Program-made: the position numbers and the translations under genes
Assembly (NCBI GenBank): GCA_016870855.1
Contig: VGAF01000049.1
Coordinates: 1 to 8,091, forward strand
Length of the DNA stretch: 8,091 nucleotides
Source of the DNA: Actinomycetota bacterium
Lineage (GTDB): Bacteria > Actinomycetota > Actinomycetes > Nanopelagicales > Nanopelagicaceae
Direction: 5' to 3'
Shown here: piece after piece, positions 1-5,841 of the stretch
How the letters are laid out: every line of letters begins with the position of its first letter
Position numbering within the stretch: position 1 is the first letter of the stretch
The notes under the pieces: model-generated
Databases searched by the model: none
What the model saw: the letters and a program-made list of their open reading frames with translations, nothing else
What the model was told of the DNA's origin: nothing

Positions 1-78
1 GCGCTCATGCATAACCTTTCCGGATCCGGTGACGCGGAAGGTCTTCTTCGCACCACTATGAGTCTTCATCTTTGGCAT
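1..78 (-). CDS. rpmI: 50S ribosomal protein L35, N-terminal part (runs off the left edge)
   Basis: The reverse strand from 78 reads MPKMKTHSGAKKTFRVTGSG, followed by KVMHER up to the window edge. This is the usual start of bacterial L35, a small basic protein of the large ribosomal subunit (about 65 residues in full). Only the first 26 codons are present. The ATG is preceded by a strong Shine-Dalgarno sequence (AGGAG, 6 bases upstream) lying directly after the infC stop codon, in an 11-base spacer. The order infC-rpmI is the classical translation-factor operon, and rplT (L20) is expected next, outside the window. L35 is probably translated from the infC transcript. The identification rests on the very conserved N-terminus and the neighbour. 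Confidence 0.95.
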   Translation of the reverse strand, partial: MPKMKTHSGAKKTFRVTGSGKVMHER

Positions 79-89
79 ATGTAGCTCCT

Positions 90-665
90 TTACTTCTGCT
101 CGTTCTTTACTGCAGCTGCGCGACGCTTCGCTTCAGCTACTGCATCGCTCTTCTTCTTAAGTGGACCAAGCACCATCGTCATGCTTCGTCCCTCTCGTTT
201 TGGTGCGAATTCGACAAATCCAGTTCCGGCAACATCTTCAGCAAGACGCTGCAGTAACCGAAAACCAATTTCCGGGCGAGTTTGTTCACGCCCCTTGAAT
301 TGAACAGTCACCTTTACCTTGTCCCCACCGAGAAGAAACTTCTCGATGTGATTCTTCTTCGTCTCGTAATCATGGTTCTCGATCTTTAAACCCATCCGGA
401 TTTCCTTCACCACAATGTGGGTCTGGTTCTGGCGAGCTTCCCGTGCTTTCTGGGCGATCTCGTACTTGTACTTTCCAAAATCCATGATCTTGCAGACTGG
501 GGGCTCCGCATCTGGTGCAATCTCTACGAGATCGAAACCAGCCTCGTCGGCTAGTCGTAGCGCTACATCGATAGCAACTACTCCAACCTGCTCGCCGCCT
601 GCGCCAATCAATCGAACTTCTGGAACGCGGATACGATCGTTGATTCTTGGTTCTGTGGTGCTGAT
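90..665 (-). CDS. infC: Translation initiation factor IF-3, apparent AUC start codon
   Basis: IF-3 binds the 30S subunit, prevents premature joining of 50S and checks the start codon and initiator tRNA. The 191-residue product has the normal IF-3 layout. The N-terminal domain carries EPRINDRIRVPEVRLIG and the family signature PPVCKIMDFGKYKYE (about residues 55-69). A basic linker follows, then a C-terminal domain with KVKVTVQFKGRE and a lysine-rich tail. The frame is open upstream to a TTG at 680, but that codon has no Shine-Dalgarno sequence. AAGGA sits 6 bases before the ATC at 665-663, and starting there gives M-S-T-T-E-P-R-I-N-D, the usual IF-3 N-terminus. Non-AUG starts (AUU, AUC, AUA) are typical of infC and allow IF-3 to repress its own translation, as shown in E. 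coli. It is followed after 11 bases by rpmI. The family call is certain; the start codon is inferred. Confidence 0.95.
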   Translation of the reverse strand: MSTTEPRINDRIRVPEVRLIGAGGEQVGVVAIDVALRLADEAGFDLVEIAPDAEPPVCKIMDFGKYKYEIAQKAREARQNQTHIVVKEIRMGLKIENHDYETKKNHIEKFLLGGDKVKVTVQFKGREQTRPEIGFRLLQRLAEDVAGTGFVEFAPKREGRSMTMVLGPLKKKSDAVAEAKRRAAAVKNEQK

Positions 666-676
666 AACTCTTCCTT
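663..676 (-). promoter_or_regulatory. infC ribosome binding site with AUC initiation codon
   Basis: On the minus strand AAGGA (676-672) lies 6 bases before ATC (665-663). This decides the infC start over the TTG at 680, which has no purine-rich site in front. In E. coli an AUU start makes infC sensitive to IF-3 discrimination, which gives negative feedback. The same mechanism is inferred here. Confidence 0.7.
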
Positions 677-789
677 TCAAGTATTCGAGTTAATGATCGA
701 ATAAGTTGAAGATTTAGTGAGAGGAGGCCGCAACAATGTAAACAGGCGATGAACCCCGTAAACCTTGACCAGCCCGCTAAAAAAGCGAG

Positions 790-836
790 GTAGGTGGGAG
801 CGGCTAGCTCCACTTCATCTTGGCGACTAGACCTAC
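790..836 (-). promoter_or_regulatory. Predicted structured leader element upstream of infC
   Basis: In the infC-sense RNA, GTGGAGC (813-807) pairs with GCTCC-C-AC (801-794) around a five-base TAGCC loop, leaving one bulged C. An outer helix can form between GTAGG (836-832) and CCTAC (794-790), closing the hairpin at its 3' side. A competing short pairing of GGTCTAG with CTAGCC is also possible. A run of six U follows at 784-779, about ten bases after the stem, inside a weak CGCU...AGCG hairpin. The position before infC suggests a translational or attenuation control element of the infC operon. I cannot match it to a named RNA family from sequence alone. The pairing is visible; the function is inferred. 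Confidence 0.4.
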
Positions 837-847
837 GTTAGGCCCAA

Positions 848-866
848 TTGCGTAGCGCAAGGCTAC
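848..866. repeat. Two overlapping, mutually exclusive inverted repeats
   Basis: On the plus strand TTGCG-TAG-CGCAA (848-860) and GTAGC-GCAAG-GCTAC (852-866) are both perfect five-base inverted repeats. They share bases 852-860, so as RNA only one can form at a time; as DNA they could be half-sites for a regulator. They lie in the divergent promoter region. Confidence 0.4.
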
Positions 867-876
867 CCGGTGGACC

Positions 877-888
877 TTGGCCGGCCAA
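877..888. repeat. Perfect 12-base palindrome TTGGCCGGCCAA
   Basis: The sequence equals its own reverse complement over 12 bases. It lies 41 bases before the DUF3099 start and overlaps a weak possible -35 element of infC. It could be an operator for a dimeric repressor or a chance GC-rich palindrome. No regulator is encoded nearby to decide. Confidence 0.35.
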
Positions 889-917
889 ATCGGGGTGCGG
901 TTAATGGGTCTGGCATC

Positions 918-923
918 TAGCGT
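918..923 (+). promoter_or_regulatory. Possible -10 element for a leaderless DUF3099 transcript
   Basis: TAGCGT ends 6 bases before the ATG at 930, the spacing expected if transcription starts on the A of the start codon. No Shine-Dalgarno sequence precedes that ATG, which fits a leaderless mRNA, a common type in actinobacteria. No good -35 element is visible, so support is modest. Confidence 0.35.
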
Positions 924-929
924 TAGCGC

Positions 930-1211
930 ATGAAGAAGCGTGGGGATGAAGAGTTTCACAACATTACTGAGGCTCAATCAGCGCTTTCCGATGATATTCC
1001 TGGTCGCCAGCGCAAGTATTTCTGGTCGATGATGATTCGTACGCTCTGCTTCCTACTCGCAGTCTTCACTCCTAGCCCATATCGCTGGTTCTTCTTGGTC
1101 GGCGCAGTAACGCTTCCTTACATCTCAGTTATTGTCGCAAACGCCGGCCGTGAGACGATTAGAGGAGAAGCAAAATTGCTTCGTTCTCGTAATCGTGAGA
1201 TTGGTAGATGA
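930..1211 (+). CDS. DUF3099 family small membrane protein
   Basis: This 93-residue protein matches my recollection of the actinobacterial DUF3099 family. A polar N-terminus contains ITEAQSALSDDIPGRQRKY, followed by two membrane segments (about residues 30-47 and 52-71). After the second come ANAGRE and a basic, probably cytoplasmic tail (RSRNREIGR). No catalytic motif or signal peptide is seen, and the family's function is not known. The start ATG lacks a Shine-Dalgarno sequence and may be leaderless. Its stop overlaps the SURF1 start in ATGA, so the two are translationally coupled. Coupling to a cytochrome oxidase assembly factor hints at a role in the respiratory membrane, but that is only inference from position. 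Confidence 0.8.
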   Translation: MKKRGDEEFHNITEAQSALSDDIPGRQRKYFWSMMIRTLCFLLAVFTPSPYRWFFLVGAVTLPYISVIVANAGRETIRGEAKLLRSRNREIGR

Positions 1212-1924
1212 AACGGATAGTTGGAGCTTCACTCCTCGCAGTAATCCTTGTAGCCCTTTGTCTCCAGGGAGCTAGATGGCAATTCGATCGCCACGAGGTG
1301 CGTCACGCCAAAAATGAATTGATCCGAGCTAATGTCGCTAAGGCTCCTATAACAGAATCTGATCTAACTGATTTGAATTTAAATGAAGTTGCTTGGCGCT
1401 CCATCAAGATAGCCGGCCGCTTTAGCCCCGAGAGTGAAATATTGGTGCGAAATAGATACCACGAAGGGAAATATGGATTCGGAGTAGTCACTCTCTTTCA
1501 AAGCTCTGCAGGTAAGAACTATTGGGTAGATCGCGGTTGGGTTGTTGCCGGCAAAAATGCCCTTACTCCCCCGGAGACGCAAGCAGTCTCAAACGAGCTG
1601 ATTTCAGTTGAAGGGCGGGTAAGGGCAGAGAATATCGAATCGCAAATTGCTGGAACGGTATTTGCCGTACCTGGAAATGATGGCGAATCACAATTAGCTC
1701 GTTGGAATAATGAAAAAGAAATCACTACTGAGCCCTTCTATTTCGACCTAGTCAACGCAGATAACTCCGCATTTACACCGGACGTTCCAGCAGCCCTTCC
1801 TGAACTAAGCGATGGCCCGCACCTTGCCTACTCGGTGCAATGGATTCTCTTTGCTGGATTAGTTCTCTTTGGACTTTATCTAGTGATTCGGGAAGAACGG
1901 AAGGCTCAAGCCCAGAAGCTCTGA
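1208..1924 (+). CDS. SURF1 family cytochrome c oxidase assembly protein
   Basis: SURF1 proteins are membrane proteins that help insert heme a into subunit I of cytochrome c oxidase. The 238-residue product has the family topology. An N-terminal membrane helix (about 4-20) is followed by GARWQFDRHE. A large extracytoplasmic domain contains VAWRSIKIAGRF (61-72), GFGVVTLF (90-97) and WVDRGWV (106-112). The family-typical GPHLAYSVQW (203-212) then leads into a second helix (about 210-227) and a short basic tail. Length is normal. The start is set by the ATGA overlap with DUF3099. The last 19 bases overlap the 3' end of the convergent ABC exporter gene, and there is no U-run terminator after the stop. 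The family call is strong; the oxidase partner is not in the window. Confidence 0.88.
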   Translation: MKRIVGASLLAVILVALCLQGARWQFDRHEVRHAKNELIRANVAKAPITESDLTDLNLNEVAWRSIKIAGRFSPESEILVRNRYHEGKYGFGVVTLFQSSAGKNYWVDRGWVVAGKNALTPPETQAVSNELISVEGRVRAENIESQIAGTVFAVPGNDGESQLARWNNEKEITTEPFYFDLVNADNSAFTPDVPAALPELSDGPHLAYSVQWILFAGLVLFGLYLVIREERKAQAQKL

Positions 1925-3768
1925 CGAGCGTATAAATCAGCATAGAGTCCATTTTGCGCTAGGAGCTCATCGTGGCGGCCACGCTCTCTTATCTCTCCTG
2001 AATCGATCACAAGAATCTGATCCGCTCTTCGTACCGTCGACAACCGGTGGGCTATAACGATGCTGGTGCGATCTTTAAGAGCAGTGGCAAGCGCTTCTTG
2101 AACTAAGGCTTCATTCTCCGAATCAAGATGCGCGGTTGCTTCATCCAATATGACAATTCGTGGCGCTTTTAGAAGCAACCGGGCGATAGCAAGTCGTTGC
2201 TTTTCCCCTCCAGATAATCTGTGGCCGCGCTCTCCGACAACTGTATCCAAGTCATTCGGTAACGACTGAATCATTTCCCAGATCTGGGCAGAGCGACATG
2301 CGCCCTCCATTTCAACTTCTGATGCATCAGACTTTGCATAAAGCAAATTCGCCGCAATGGAATCGTGGAACATGTGGGCATCCTGGGTTACAACACCTAT
2401 GGAATTTCGAAGTGAGTCAACTCTTAACTCTCGAATGTCATCGCCACCCACTCTTATTGCTCCAGAAGTTACGTCATAGAGCCTAGGTAGTAACGAGCTA
2501 ATAGTTGTCTTTCCAGCGCCCGATGGACCAACCAGCGCCGTCAATGAACCAGCGGGAGCCATGAAGCTGATCTCTTTGAGAATCTCACCACTCTCAATTA
2601 ACTCCGGCTTCGCAACTGACTCAAGTGAAGCGAGCGATATTTCATCTGCCTTCGGATAAGCGAAGCGCACCTTTTCAAACTCAACGCTCAACGGACCTGA
2701 CTTCACATCTCGCGCGTTCTCTTTGTCACGCACCATGGGGACTAGATCTAGAACCTCAAATACCCGCTCGAAAGAAACTAGCGCCGTCATAACATCAACT
2801 CGGACGTTGGAGAGAGCAGTAAGCGGTCCATAGAGACGAACTAGCAAAGTAGTTATGGCTAGCAGGGTTCCGAGGGTGATTTCCTTATTTATCGCTAAGT
2901 GTCCACCAACTCCATATGCAAAAGCAGTCGCAATTGAGGCGATCGAAGTTAAGGCAATGAAGAACATCCGCTGAAGTAGCGCGATTGATACCCCGATATT
3001 CGCCACCTTTCGGGCTCGAGTCGAGAAGTAGTTTCGCTCATTGGATTGACCCCCATAAAGAGATACCAACAAGGCGCCAGAAACATTGAAACGCTCAGTC
3101 ATGGTGGCCGACATCTCGGCATTTAGATTGAAGGATTCTCTCGTCAAGCCTTGCAGTTTCCGACCAACCCACTTTGTAGGAAAGAGAAAGACCGGTAGGA
3201 GGGCGAGCGCAAGGAGCGTTATTTTCCAAGAGAGGGTTAGTAGAGCTCCCACCACGAGAATTAAGGTAAGAATATTGCTAACTAAACCCGCCAAAGTGGT
3301 TGTGAATGCTTGCTGCGCACCAATCACATCTGAGTTGATCCGCGAAATCAGCGCTCCGGTTTGAGTCCGCGTGAAGAAGGCGATGGATTGGCGCTGGACG
3401 TGGCTGAATACTTGGGTACGTAGGTCAAAGATTAGATTTTCACCGATACGAGCCGAAAACCATCTTCCGATCATGGAGAAGATGGCATCAAGAATGGCGA
3501 TCAAACCCACCAATAGAGCAAGTCGAGTTACCAAACCAGGATTGCCCGGGATCACGCCGTCATCTATCAAGCGCTTAAGTAAGAGCGGTGAAGTAATCAC
3601 CAAAACTGCGTCAACAACTACAGTAAGTAAGAAGAATATGAGTGAAGTTCTATATGGAGCAGCATAGGAAGCTATCCGCTTTACTGTTCCGGCTTTTAAT
3701 CGTTGATCTTTTACTGAGGCATCTGCGGTAAGCGAGCGGAATGACATCCACATCGCATGTTGAGACAT
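1906..3768 (-). CDS. ABC exporter, fused membrane and ATPase domains (substrate unknown)
   Basis: This 620-residue half-transporter probably works as a homodimer, since no partner gene is adjacent. Residues about 40-330 form the six-helix exporter membrane domain. The nucleotide-binding domain follows: A-loop Tyr371, Walker A GPSGAGKTT (414-422), Q-loop VVTQDAHMF (459-467), signature LSGGEKQR (518-525), Walker B IVILDE with catalytic Glu543, D-loop AHLDS and switch His574. All motifs are intact. Relative to a textbook exporter there is an extra stretch of about 18 residues (about 377-394) between the A-loop and the first core strand. The family covers drug, lipid and peptide exporters, and the sequence does not identify the cargo. 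The start is ATG at 3768; in-frame ATGs at residues 6 and 8 are alternatives. It lies 37 bases after the DUF59 gene, and its 3' end overlaps SURF1. Confidence 0.9.
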   Translation of the reverse strand: MSQHAMWMSFRSLTADASVKDQRLKAGTVKRIASYAAPYRTSLIFFLLTVVVDAVLVITSPLLLKRLIDDGVIPGNPGLVTRLALLVGLIAILDAIFSMIGRWFSARIGENLIFDLRTQVFSHVQRQSIAFFTRTQTGALISRINSDVIGAQQAFTTTLAGLVSNILTLILVVGALLTLSWKITLLALALLPVFLFPTKWVGRKLQGLTRESFNLNAEMSATMTERFNVSGALLVSLYGGQSNERNYFSTRARKVANIGVSIALLQRMFFIALTSIASIATAFAYGVGGHLAINKEITLGTLLAITTLLVRLYGPLTALSNVRVDVMTALVSFERVFEVLDLVPMVRDKENARDVKSGPLSVEFEKVRFAYPKADEISLASLESVAKPELIESGEILKEISFMAPAGSLTALVGPSGAGKTTISSLLPRLYDVTSGAIRVGGDDIRELRVDSLRNSIGVVTQDAHMFHDSIAANLLYAKSDASEVEMEGACRSAQIWEMIQSLPNDLDTVVGERGHRLSGGEKQRLAIARLLLKAPRIVILDEATAHLDSENEALVQEALATALKDRTSIVIAHRLSTVRRADQILVIDSGEIRERGRHDELLAQNGLYADLYARQSFWA

Positions 3769-3774
3769 GTGGCT

Positions 3775-3804
3775 ACCCTATGCGCTTAATTGTTGGAATC
3801 TAAA
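3775..3804 (-). promoter_or_regulatory. Possible promoter for the ABC exporter gene
   Basis: On the minus strand TTTAGA (3804-3799), 18 bases, then TAGGGT (3780-3775) gives a weak -35/-10 pair. TAGGGT ends 6 bases before the ATG at 3768, as expected for a leaderless start and like the arrangement before DUF3099. The same AGGG could instead act as a Shine-Dalgarno sequence 7 bases before the ATG, so the two readings cannot be separated by eye. Confidence 0.25.
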
Positions 3805-3805
3805 A

Positions 3806-4123
3806 TCAGACAGTAAAGCCGATGGCGCGCAGTTGTTCACGTCCATCATCAGTAATCTTGTTGGGGCCCCATGGTGGCATCCAGACCCAGTTGATACGCA
3901 CATCAGATACTAAATCTTGAAGTACTGAGCGAGTTTGATCCTCAATCACATCTTGGAGCGGACAGGCAGCTGAGGTGAGAGTCATGTCAAGGACTGCGAC
4001 ATTCCCATCATCAACGGTCACGTCATAGATAAGACCAAGATCTACAACATTGATCCCGAGTTCAGGGTCGATGACATCTTTCATTGCCTCTGTGATGTCT
4101 GCAACGGCTGCTTTACTTGTCAT
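3806..4123 (-). CDS. DUF59/MIP18 family Fe-S cluster assembly protein (SufT-like)
   Basis: This 105-residue single-domain protein has the DUF59 pattern. An N-terminal helix leads to VIDPELGINVVDLGLIYDV (residues 17-35). DMTLTSAACPLQDVIEDQ follows with the conserved Cys54, then a C-terminal WVWMPPWGPNKITDDGREQL segment. Members (SufT in bacteria, MIP18/CIA2 in eukaryotes) help mature Fe-S proteins, and the conserved cysteine is thought to contact the cluster or its donor. It lies 17 bases after sufU as the last gene of the SUF block, as in other actinobacteria, which supports that role. A weak purine-rich site (GGGA) precedes the ATG. A PaaD-like ring-hydroxylation role is unlikely in this context. 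Confidence 0.9.
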   Translation of the reverse strand: MTSKAAVADITEAMKDVIDPELGINVVDLGLIYDVTVDDGNVAVLDMTLTSAACPLQDVIEDQTRSVLQDLVSDVRINWVWMPPWGPNKITDDGREQLRAIGFTV

Positions 4124-4140
4124 CGTCTTATCCCATCTAC

Positions 4141-4578
4141 TTATTTCTTGACTGCTTGTTGGAGCGCATCTTTAAATGCCATCCAACCCAACAGGGCACA
4201 TTTTACCCGTGCTGGAAACTTTGATACTCCGGCAAATGCAACACCGTCTTGAAGATGTTCTTCATTGCCAGTGTCTTTCCCCTTACTTTGAAGCATTGTT
4301 TGGAACTCCTCAACCAGCGCAAGCGCATCCTCTTTGCTCTTGCCGATCAATAAGTCGGTCATCACGGAGGTAGATGCCTGGGAGATAGAGCAGCCAACGC
4401 CTTCCCATGTGACTCTTGAAATCCGGTCTCCTTCTAGATGAAGATTTAGCGTCACTTCATCGCCACAACTTGTATTGACGTGATGGACTTGAGCATCGGG
4501 GTTTGGGGCTAGCGCCTTATTTAACGGCCGCTTATAGTGATCGAGAATCACTTCTTGATAGAGCGAATCAAGTTCCAT
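4141..4578 (-). CDS. sufU: SufU zinc-dependent sulfurtransferase
   Basis: SufU accepts persulfide sulfur from SufS and passes it to the SufBCD scaffold; in Gram-positive bacteria it acts as a sulfur carrier rather than a cluster scaffold. The 145-residue protein opens with LYQEVILDHYKRPLN. The expected zinc ligands are visible: Cys38 and Asp40 in SCGD, Cys63 in GVGCSIS and Cys127 in RVKCALL. The stretch of about 20 residues between the second and third cysteine regions (about 80-105) is longer than in IscU and marks the SufU subtype. The ATG overlaps the sufS stop by one base (TAATG). GGAG lies 5 bases upstream inside the end of sufS, so translation is coupled. Confidence 0.95.
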   Translation of the reverse strand: MELDSLYQEVILDHYKRPLNKALAPNPDAQVHHVNTSCGDEVTLNLHLEGDRISRVTWEGVGCSISQASTSVMTDLLIGKSKEDALALVEEFQTMLQSKGKDTGNEEHLQDGVAFAGVSKFPARVKCALLGWMAFKDALQQAVKK

Positions 4579-5831
4579 TACCGCTCCGCAAAATACTTTC
4601 GAGCTCGTTCGACACCATCTACAAGCGCGGCAATATCTTCAAGATCATTGTAAAGATAAAACGAGGCGCGAGTCGTAGCGACCGTCTTAAATCGCTTCAT
4701 TAGCGGCCAAGCACAATGATGGCCAGTGCGTACAGCGATGCCAAACTGATCGAGCGCCTGACCAAGATCATGCGGATGAATTCCATCTATTGCAAAAGAA
4801 ACTACTCCCCCACGCATCTCTAAATCCTTTGGTCCAATTATCGAGAGACCACCAATAGTTTGAAGTCCCGCTAGAGCCTTCTTGGTTAGTTCAACCTCGT
4901 GAGCATGGATGCGATCAAGGCCCACTTTGTTTAAGTAATCAATAGCCGCTCCAAGCCCAACAGCTTGCGCCATATTCGGAACTCCCGCCTCAAATCGCTT
5001 TGGAGCATCAAGGTAGGTTGCAGATTCCATTGTGACGGTTTCAATCATTGAGCCACCAGTTAGGAACGGAGGCATGGCATCGAGTAATTCCTTTTTGCCC
5101 CAGAGAATTCCCACCCCCGTTGGTCCAAGCATTTTGTGACCAGAGAAGGCAACGAAATCTACATTTATTGACTTAACATCAACTTTGTAATGTGGAACAG
5201 ATTGGCAAGCATCGAGCACAAAGAGCGCTCCAACTTCATGAGCCCGCTTTGTGACTTCTCCTAATGGATTGATTGTTCCAAGGACATTGGATTGATGCGT
5301 TAGCGCTACGACCTTGGTCCTAGAGTTAATCAAATCATCAATATTTGATAGATCTAATCGCCCCTCGTCAGTTACTTTAAACCAAGCGAGTTCAGCTCCA
5401 GTTCGACGCGCGAGTTCTTGCCAAGGTATGAGATTGGCATGATGCTCCATCTCCGATACAACAATTCGATCTCCCGCCTTTATATGAAATCTAGAGCCAA
5501 AAGTTGAATTCCCTAGAGAGTAGGCGATCGCATTGATGCTTTCGGTGGCTGATTTTGTAAATATAACTTCACTTGAATCCGCCCCAATAAATTTAACAAC
5601 CTTCTCGCGTGCGCCCTCGTAGAGCTCAGTCGCCTCTTCGGCGAGCTGGTGTGCGCCTCGATGTACGGCGGCGTTATGGTTTTGGTAGAAGTCGCGCTCT
5701 GCATCGAGAACAGAATTCGGCTTCTGTGATGTCGCTCCGCTATCTAAGTAGATCAGGCGATTATTGCCACGAATTCTCCGCTTTAGGATTGGGAAGTCGG
5801 CTTTGATCGCGGCAATATCTAAAGAACTCAC
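4578..5831 (-). CDS. sufS: SufS cysteine desulfurase (group II, PLP-dependent)
   Basis: SufS converts cysteine to alanine and holds the sulfur as a persulfide for SufU. The 417-residue length is normal. Visible landmarks: YLDSGATSQKP (28-38), the PLP-stacking histidine region EMEHHANL (127-134), Asp207 in FVLDACQS, and the Schiff-base Lys233 in FSGHKMLGPTGVG. The sulfur-carrying Cys373 is in RTGHHCAWPLM, and Arg388 in TTRASFYLYN would bind the substrate carboxylate. RTGHHC and the short loop are group II features. The start is GTG at 5831, with no in-frame ATG near it and only a weak ribosome binding site. It begins 10 bases after sufC, so it probably relies on coupling. Its stop overlaps the sufU start. 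Confidence 0.96.
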   Translation of the reverse strand: MSSLDIAAIKADFPILKRRIRGNNRLIYLDSGATSQKPNSVLDAERDFYQNHNAAVHRGAHQLAEEATELYEGAREKVVKFIGADSSEVIFTKSATESINAIAYSLGNSTFGSRFHIKAGDRIVVSEMEHHANLIPWQELARRTGAELAWFKVTDEGRLDLSNIDDLINSRTKVVALTHQSNVLGTINPLGEVTKRAHEVGALFVLDACQSVPHYKVDVKSINVDFVAFSGHKMLGPTGVGILWGKKELLDAMPPFLTGGSMIETVTMESATYLDAPKRFEAGVPNMAQAVGLGAAIDYLNKVGLDRIHAHEVELTKKALAGLQTIGGLSIIGPKDLEMRGGVVSFAIDGIHPHDLGQALDQFGIAVRTGHHCAWPLMKRFKTVATTRASFYLYNDLEDIAALVDGVERARKYFAER

Positions 5832-5841
5832 AGAGATGCAA

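Larger units (their letters stand above)
666..929. other. Divergent intergenic region between infC and the DUF3099 gene
   Basis: This 264-base stretch has no convincing protein gene. It must hold the promoter and leader of infC (leftward) and the promoter of the DUF3099-SURF1 pair (rightward). It contains a compound hairpin (790-836), a U-rich tract in the infC sense (784-779), overlapping inverted repeats (848-866) and a perfect 12-base palindrome (877-888). A possible infC promoter on the minus strand is TTGGCC (888-883), 17 bases, then TAGCCT, but it is a weak match. Toward infC the leader also contains GCCTCCTCTC (about 729-720), an anti-Shine-Dalgarno-like stretch that could partly pair with the infC ribosome binding site. 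Confidence 0.6.

Noticed and set aside
72..693. Plus-strand open frames (72-257, 415-693) opposite infC
   Set aside because: Both lie antisense to infC, lack ribosome sites and show no family resemblance.
690..760. A sigma70-like promoter close to infC (TTTACA or TTGTTG with TAAATC)
   Set aside because: The spacers are about 20 or 14 bases, outside the normal range.
370..813. 147-codon open frame on the minus strand starting in the infC leader
   Set aside because: It starts at a GTG inside the leader hairpin, overlaps infC out of frame for most of its length, and has an Arg/Ser/Cys-rich composition typical of a shadow frame.
775..813. Intrinsic terminator before infC
   Set aside because: The strong stem (813-794) is separated from the U6 run by about ten bases and the run sits in the loop of a weak hairpin; it is not a canonical terminator, though attenuation remains possible.
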